Assembly: GCA_002261195.1 (NCBI GenBank)
Contig: MVBO01000016.1
Span: forward strand, 62,001 to 126,000
Direction: 5' to 3'
Source: Bifiguratus adelaidae
Taxonomy: Eukaryota > Mucoromycota > Endogonomycetes > Endogonales
DNA: 64,000 nt
A program made the position numbers and the translations under genes. Shown piece by piece: positions 59,656 to 64,000 of this stretch. The notes beneath the pieces were generated by a model. It was given only the letters and a program-made list of their open reading frames with translations, searched no databases and was not told where the DNA came from. Each line of letters opens with the position of its first letter. Within the stretch, counting starts at the first letter, position 1.

Positions 59656-59880
59656 GCCTATAGATTCTGTAAATATATTCATCGTGCAAACGTCATCTTC
59701 TCGCAATGCATTTCAATCCTCTACTCAAAGATCCCTTTGCACATTTGCGCTGAACAAGAACAAAGGCAAGCCATTTTGTACGTCATTTGGGGTTAGGGTT
59801 CATTCAGTGACCATGTGAGAATCTTGCGAGTGATGCTCTCGTGCTTTTTCTCTTGCTCTAGCTACGAAAGGTAGAGCAAG
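59656..59880. other. Spacer between drug transporter and ABCD gene
   Basis: 225 bases carrying the terminator of one gene and the promoter of the next. No notable element seen. Confidence 0.4.
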
Positions 59881-62649
59881 ATGCCTTCTACCACCTTTGC
59901 TCTACCTTCAAAGCCGCCGTCAACCTTCCCCACGTTACCGCCGCACCTCTTACAGCAGTTGACCACTCGCCAAGCACGTTTATTGGCGTCCGCGTCGATA
60001 GTCGCCCTTAGTTCTATTGTTGTCAATCGTGTGCTGGCTAAGAATGCATCCAAGTATCGAGCGAATGCCAGACGGAACAGCAAAGGCGATGCCATACCAC
60101 CTCATTTATCCACAGAGAGAGTAGTCTTACCATTTACGCAACAGAGCATAATTCAACCGCCAAAGCAGTTACAAGAGCATATTGATCAGGCCACCTTTGA
60201 GTTGCATCGGAAAACATGGTTCAAGCATGTCGCTATGATGGTAGATGAAGAAAAGTCGAAGGTCAAAAAGTCGGCGCCTGGTGTGAACCCGCAATTTCTT
60301 CGGCAGTTGCGAGCCATCATGCAAATCATTATTCCAAAGCTACAGAGCAAGGAAGTTCTCTTGATCATCTTGCATAGCGTTGCACTTATTGCTAGAACAT
60401 GGCTGAGTGTCGTTGTGGCTTCCCTGGATGGACGCATTGTTCGCGACTTGGTAAGGTCATTTCGCCTCTCTGATCGCTGTAGCTGACCGTTTATAGGTTG
60501 CGGCCAACGGGAAAGCGTTCGCGCGTGGTCTCATGTACTGGTTTGCTATTGCTATTCCAGCCACCTACACGAATTCAATGGTCAGTGACTTTGCTCCGCG
60601 TATGCGGGTGAGTGACAGGTTCCTGACTGGTCTTTTAACGATAGATTCGATATCTGCAATCCAAGCTATCCATCGCTTTCCGAACCCGATTGACACGCTA
60701 TGTGCATGATTTGTATCTTGACGAGAAGCTGGCTTATTACAAGGTTGTCAATCTTGACGGCAGAATTGTTGGTGTGGATCAGTAAGTAATTGCTGGCTCT
60801 GCATGGTCGACTTTGTGCTCATACGCGTGTGCGCTTCATCATAGATTCATAACGACAGACATTGCCAAGTTCTGTGATACCCTCTCCTCCCTGTATTCCA
60901 ACCTCGCCAAACCTCTATTGGACACCATCATCTTCAATTATCAGCTGACAAGGACCATCGGTTTAGCTGGCATGTGCGGTCTCTTCATCAATTACATGGT
61001 CACCGCACGATTACTCCGTGCCGTGACACCGAGCTTTGGCAAGATGGCTGCTATAGAGGCCAAACTCGAAGGTGATTTCCGTCATGCGCATACGCGACTC
61101 ATCACCAATGCCGAGGAGATTTCGTTTTACAATGGAGCCGAACTCGAGCACGCCATTCTTAATCGCGCCTACACCAAGCTCATCAAACACATCAATTCCA
61201 TCTACAAAATCAGAATCGCCTACAACATGTTTGAAGACTTTTTGATCAAGTATGTGTGGAGTGCTTTCGGCTTGGGCATGTGCAGCATTCCGGTCTTTTG
61301 GCCCCAACTAGCTGGTGGTGTGATTAGGGGTGCGGATGATATGTCTGAGCATGAGCGGGTTGGCGATCGGACCCGTGGTTTCATTACCAGCAAAAGGTAA
61401 GCAGGACGTTGAGTCAATGTGCACTTGCTTACCGTGTTGCGGCTTAGGCTCATGTTGTCATTGGCCGACGCCGGAGGTCGCATGATGTATTCGTACAAGG
61501 AAATCGCAGAACTTGCCGGTTTTACGTCCCGTGTGTACAACCTCATTTCTATCCTCTTGTCATTGCACGCCAGCGAATACGCTCCCTCACCCCAAAAGGC
61601 AAACGATATCAAGGAAGGTGTCGACGACAACCCACATGCCGATCACAAGCCATACCTCTTGGATGATCTACATGGAGAATTAGTGTTGGGTCTTGATGGC
61701 ATCGCCTTTTCTCACGTTCCAATCGTCACGCCTAATCCAGGCAGCCTCACGGGAGGCGATTTGCTGGTCGATGATCTCAGTGTAAAGATTGGACCGGGAG
61801 AGCATCTGATGATCACTGGACCGAATGGTGTCGGCAAAACTGCCGTCGCTCGGGTAATTAGTGGTCTGTGGCCCCTCTTTGAAGGCGAGGTCGGTCGACC
61901 TGCCGTTGGCGATATCTTTTACATACCGCAACGCCCATACCTTAGTTTGGGTACCCTGCGAGACCAGTAAGTCGAGCTCAGAAGCCGCGTACCGTTGTAC
62001 TCACTGGTATTCCCAGGATTATCTACCCACATTCAGTCACAGACATGCGCCGCGCCGGACGTACGGATGCCGAGCTGCAAAAGATTCTTGAGATTGTTCA
62101 TCTCGAATATATACCCTCTAGAGAAGGCGGATTTGAAACCGTCAAGGAATGGAAAGACGTGTTTTCCGGCGGTGAGAAGCAACGGGTATGTCTCTTGTGC
62201 TTTGTGGGATTCCCTATTAACGCTCCTGGATAGATGGGTATGGCGCGTCTATTCTACCACCACCCCAAGTATGCCATGTTGGACGAGTGTACCTCTGCCG
62301 TCTCTAGCGACGTGGAAGGCGGCATGTACAATTACGCAAAAGACATTAGCATAAGTAAGTATTCCTTGGTTGCCTTGTTATCTGGATCATTGACTGACGT
62401 GTTGCGTTAGCGTTGATTACCATTTCGCACCGACCTTCCCTCTTCAAATATCACACGCATCTCCTTCGTCTTACCGGTGAACACGGTCAATGGACATTTA
62501 CCCAGCTGGAAGATGATAAGGAAGCCGTTTCGTATGAAGCGGAAACGAAACAATTAGAGCAAGAACTGAAGCAAGTAGAAGCGCTCAAAGCACGCTTGAA
62601 CGAGGTCAATACGGAGTTAGATGGACACTTTACAGCTAAGCAAACATGA
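59881..62649 (+). CDS. Peroxisomal acyl-CoA ABC transporter (ABCD/PXA type)
   Basis: A half ABC transporter of the ABCD family, importing long-chain acyl-CoAs into peroxisomes; yeast Pxa1/Pxa2 act as a heterodimer. Eight exons. [20 protein letters not shown] and [20 protein letters not shown] are membrane-domain helices, with the EAA-like motif [16 protein letters not shown] typical of ABCD proteins. The nucleotide-binding domain has [62 protein letters not shown] and the switch His in [12 protein letters not shown]. The ABCD-specific [19 protein letters not shown] lies between. It ends with a Glu/Lys coiled coil. An intron splits the sequence right after the signature. Whether it matches Pxa1 or Pxa2 is undetermined. 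Confidence 0.94.
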
Positions 62650-64000
62650 TAGGGTTGTATTTTTTGACGTCGATATACAGTAGACTGGCGTGTTAACTGT
62701 CTCTTTTACTTTCATCGATTCGAGGGTATCTCTTGGACGGAAACGATAACATGTTATTCCCGTTCACGCTAAGATATGAAAGCGGTTACAGTCGCTTATT
62801 GCCGCTTGGCTTGCTGATCGTCACCACAACTAATCTTACCAATGACCATGTCAATCGACTGCACAAATCATACTCTACGCCTATCAACACCACTGGCCAC
62901 GACATCATGCGCTTTCCATGCTGTCAATTTTCGAGCGCCAGTTTCCTCATGCTAACATACATGTCTGCATATTCAGGTCTGAGCAGCGATATATAATGAA
63001 CAGTGTATCTGTACACTTACCATTTGCGTCTTCACTATCCAGCGTGTCAAACAACTTTTATATAGTACAGAGCCCGCTTCTTGTACTTATGGTATGTAGA
63101 TTTTCGTCATTAAGCCCAAAGCGTAGCATTTTTCAATCTCTGTGAGCACAGTATGTACTCAGCAGCAAGCTTCGAAAGAGCAAGGCGAAAAGTCTGGACA
63201 AAGTGAGCGCAACTGACCGTTGTATTTCATCGTTCCATCCTCTGTCTAAAGGCATCAACCTCCAGACATGATAGACAAATTGTTCATAATATAGATATGC
63301 TTCTTTATCGAACTGACCATCTGCCTTCCGACAATCCTTATATAAAGATTGCAGACGTTCGATGAGATTGAACACGAGAGAAAGAACTGTCTCCAAAAAC
63401 GTGCAGCAAGATCACCATACAAGGACAAAATCATATTGGGACCATTCGCGCTAAAACAAGTGTCAAGTAGACTGTAAAGTGTTGCTACATGTATACATAC
63501 TTCCATGTCGACGCGTCTTTAGGTGGTGCTAGACAGCTGTTATTTGCACAAATTACTTCAATTTGACATGAGCCATGCAGTAAGCACGAAGGAAAAGCGG
63601 GCAAGTTCTGAGGCATCGAATCTCATATTATGTGCTTGCCTTCTTGGTTCTAGAAGATACAAGATACCCCTAAAACTAAATGATATGAGCTATGTACAAT
63701 TTGGCCAGCCATACCAGGGTAATCCATGACTTTACGTGGGGTGCCTACCCTTCCACAGCTTCGGTTAGCAATTGTCAGGCTATCCATGTCGGCGCAAAAT
63801 TCTGCATATCCGAGTCGGATTAACGGTATCCCATCGAACAGCTTATCAGTACTCCTACCATCTGCTGTTTTATTGTCCCGCAGCTCATACAGTCTCTTGA
63901 ACTCTCGGCCAGAGGTCGGTATATTTCAACGTAGAACTTCAGTACACCCCAGCAGAGGCACCTTTCAATTTCACCTACCCACACAAGATTTAAGTGCATT
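62650..64000. other. Terminal non-coding stretch
   Basis: About 1.35 kb after the ABCD gene. Apart from the possible decayed minus-strand ORF at 63133-63510, I see nothing supportable: no tRNA, no repeats and no protein family. It may hold the flank of a gene beyond the window. Confidence 0.4.
63133..63510 (-). pseudogene. Possible decayed gene fragment
   Basis: On the minus strand, a frame with GPNMILSLYGDLAARF is followed in the next frame by ETVLSLVFNLIERLQSLYKDC and YYEQFVYHVWRLM. The two would join as one helical protein if the T-run at about 63395-63399 had one more base. A GTATGT donor and TTTTAG acceptor look like an intron just upstream (about 63505-63455). There is no start codon and no recognised family, so this is likely a pseudogene remnant, or a chance frame. 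Confidence 0.3.

Noticed and set aside
1-64000. Secondary-metabolite cluster, CRISPR array, prophage or intact transposon
   Set aside because: No core synthase, repeats, integrase, transposase or terminal repeats found on either strand.

Overview
This is a stretch of a compact fungal nuclear genome. Almost every gene is split by short introns, mostly 40-76 nt, with GTAAGT-like donors and CTAAC/CTAAT branch points. The proteins are core eukaryotic and fungal ones, and there are no bacterial operons or ribosome binding sites. Introns average about three per kb of coding sequence in some genes, and a complete DHX34-type helicase, a LARP1 with DM15 repeats and an ARMC8/Gid5 orthologue are present. 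I infer a filamentous or early-diverging fungus (Mucoromycota-like), but the phylum is a guess. About 28 intact or nearly intact genes plus several remnants fill 64 kb, with many divergent and convergent pairs.

Layout. 0-6.5 kb: a tandem pair of MFS transporters (the first cut by the window edge) and a vacuolar HMT1-type half ABC transporter. 6.5-12.6 kb: ARMC8/Gid5 (minus) diverging from a VASt-domain membrane protein. 12.6-15.4 kb: a gene-poor stretch with decayed ORFs. 15.4-22.6 kb: an SSH4/EAR1-like SPRY protein, SFT2 (minus), and DHX34 starting 17 bp from SFT2. 22.7-28.1 kb: SAM50 (minus) diverging from LARP1. 28.6-32.1 kb: a secreted acid phosphatase carrying an apparent frameshift, XRCC3 (minus) and a phytanoyl-CoA dioxygenase-like protein. 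32.2-41.1 kb: DNA2 (minus) diverging from a Cyk3/KY-like pseudo-transglutaminase. 41.2-47.1 kb: aspartokinase and a PQ-loop vacuolar transporter (both minus), then a HAM1-like lipid-binding-type protein. 47.2-53.5 kb: a GH5 hydrolase (minus), a WBP2-like GRAM protein, Sec61-beta, phosphomannomutase and COQ9. 53.5-57.3 kb: three minus-strand genes (a coiled-coil orphan, OsmC/Ohr, D-2-hydroxyacid dehydrogenase). 58.1-62.6 kb: a DHA2-type drug transporter and a peroxisomal ABCD transporter. 62.7-64 kb: mostly non-coding, with a decayed minus-strand ORF.

Most neighbours are unrelated housekeeping genes and I see no biosynthetic cluster. Loose themes are membrane traffic and secretion (SFT2, Sec61-beta, phosphomannomutase, SSH4-like and WBP2-like PY-motif proteins), organelle biogenesis (SAM50, COQ9, ABCD), genome maintenance (XRCC3, DNA2) and RNA control (DHX34, LARP1).

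The strongest unusual signal is splicing. Four genes (SAM50, the Cyk3-like gene, the PQ-loop transporter and GH5) need a GC-AG intron to restore the conserved protein frame, three with GCAAGT donors and one with GCAGGT. Gene packing is also extreme: start codons 17 bp apart at SFT2/DHX34, and a stop codon overlapping a poly(A) signal 21 bp before the next start at OsmC/coiled-coil. I found no convincing novel multi-gene system. All calls come from reading sequence and recalled family motifs, without database searches.
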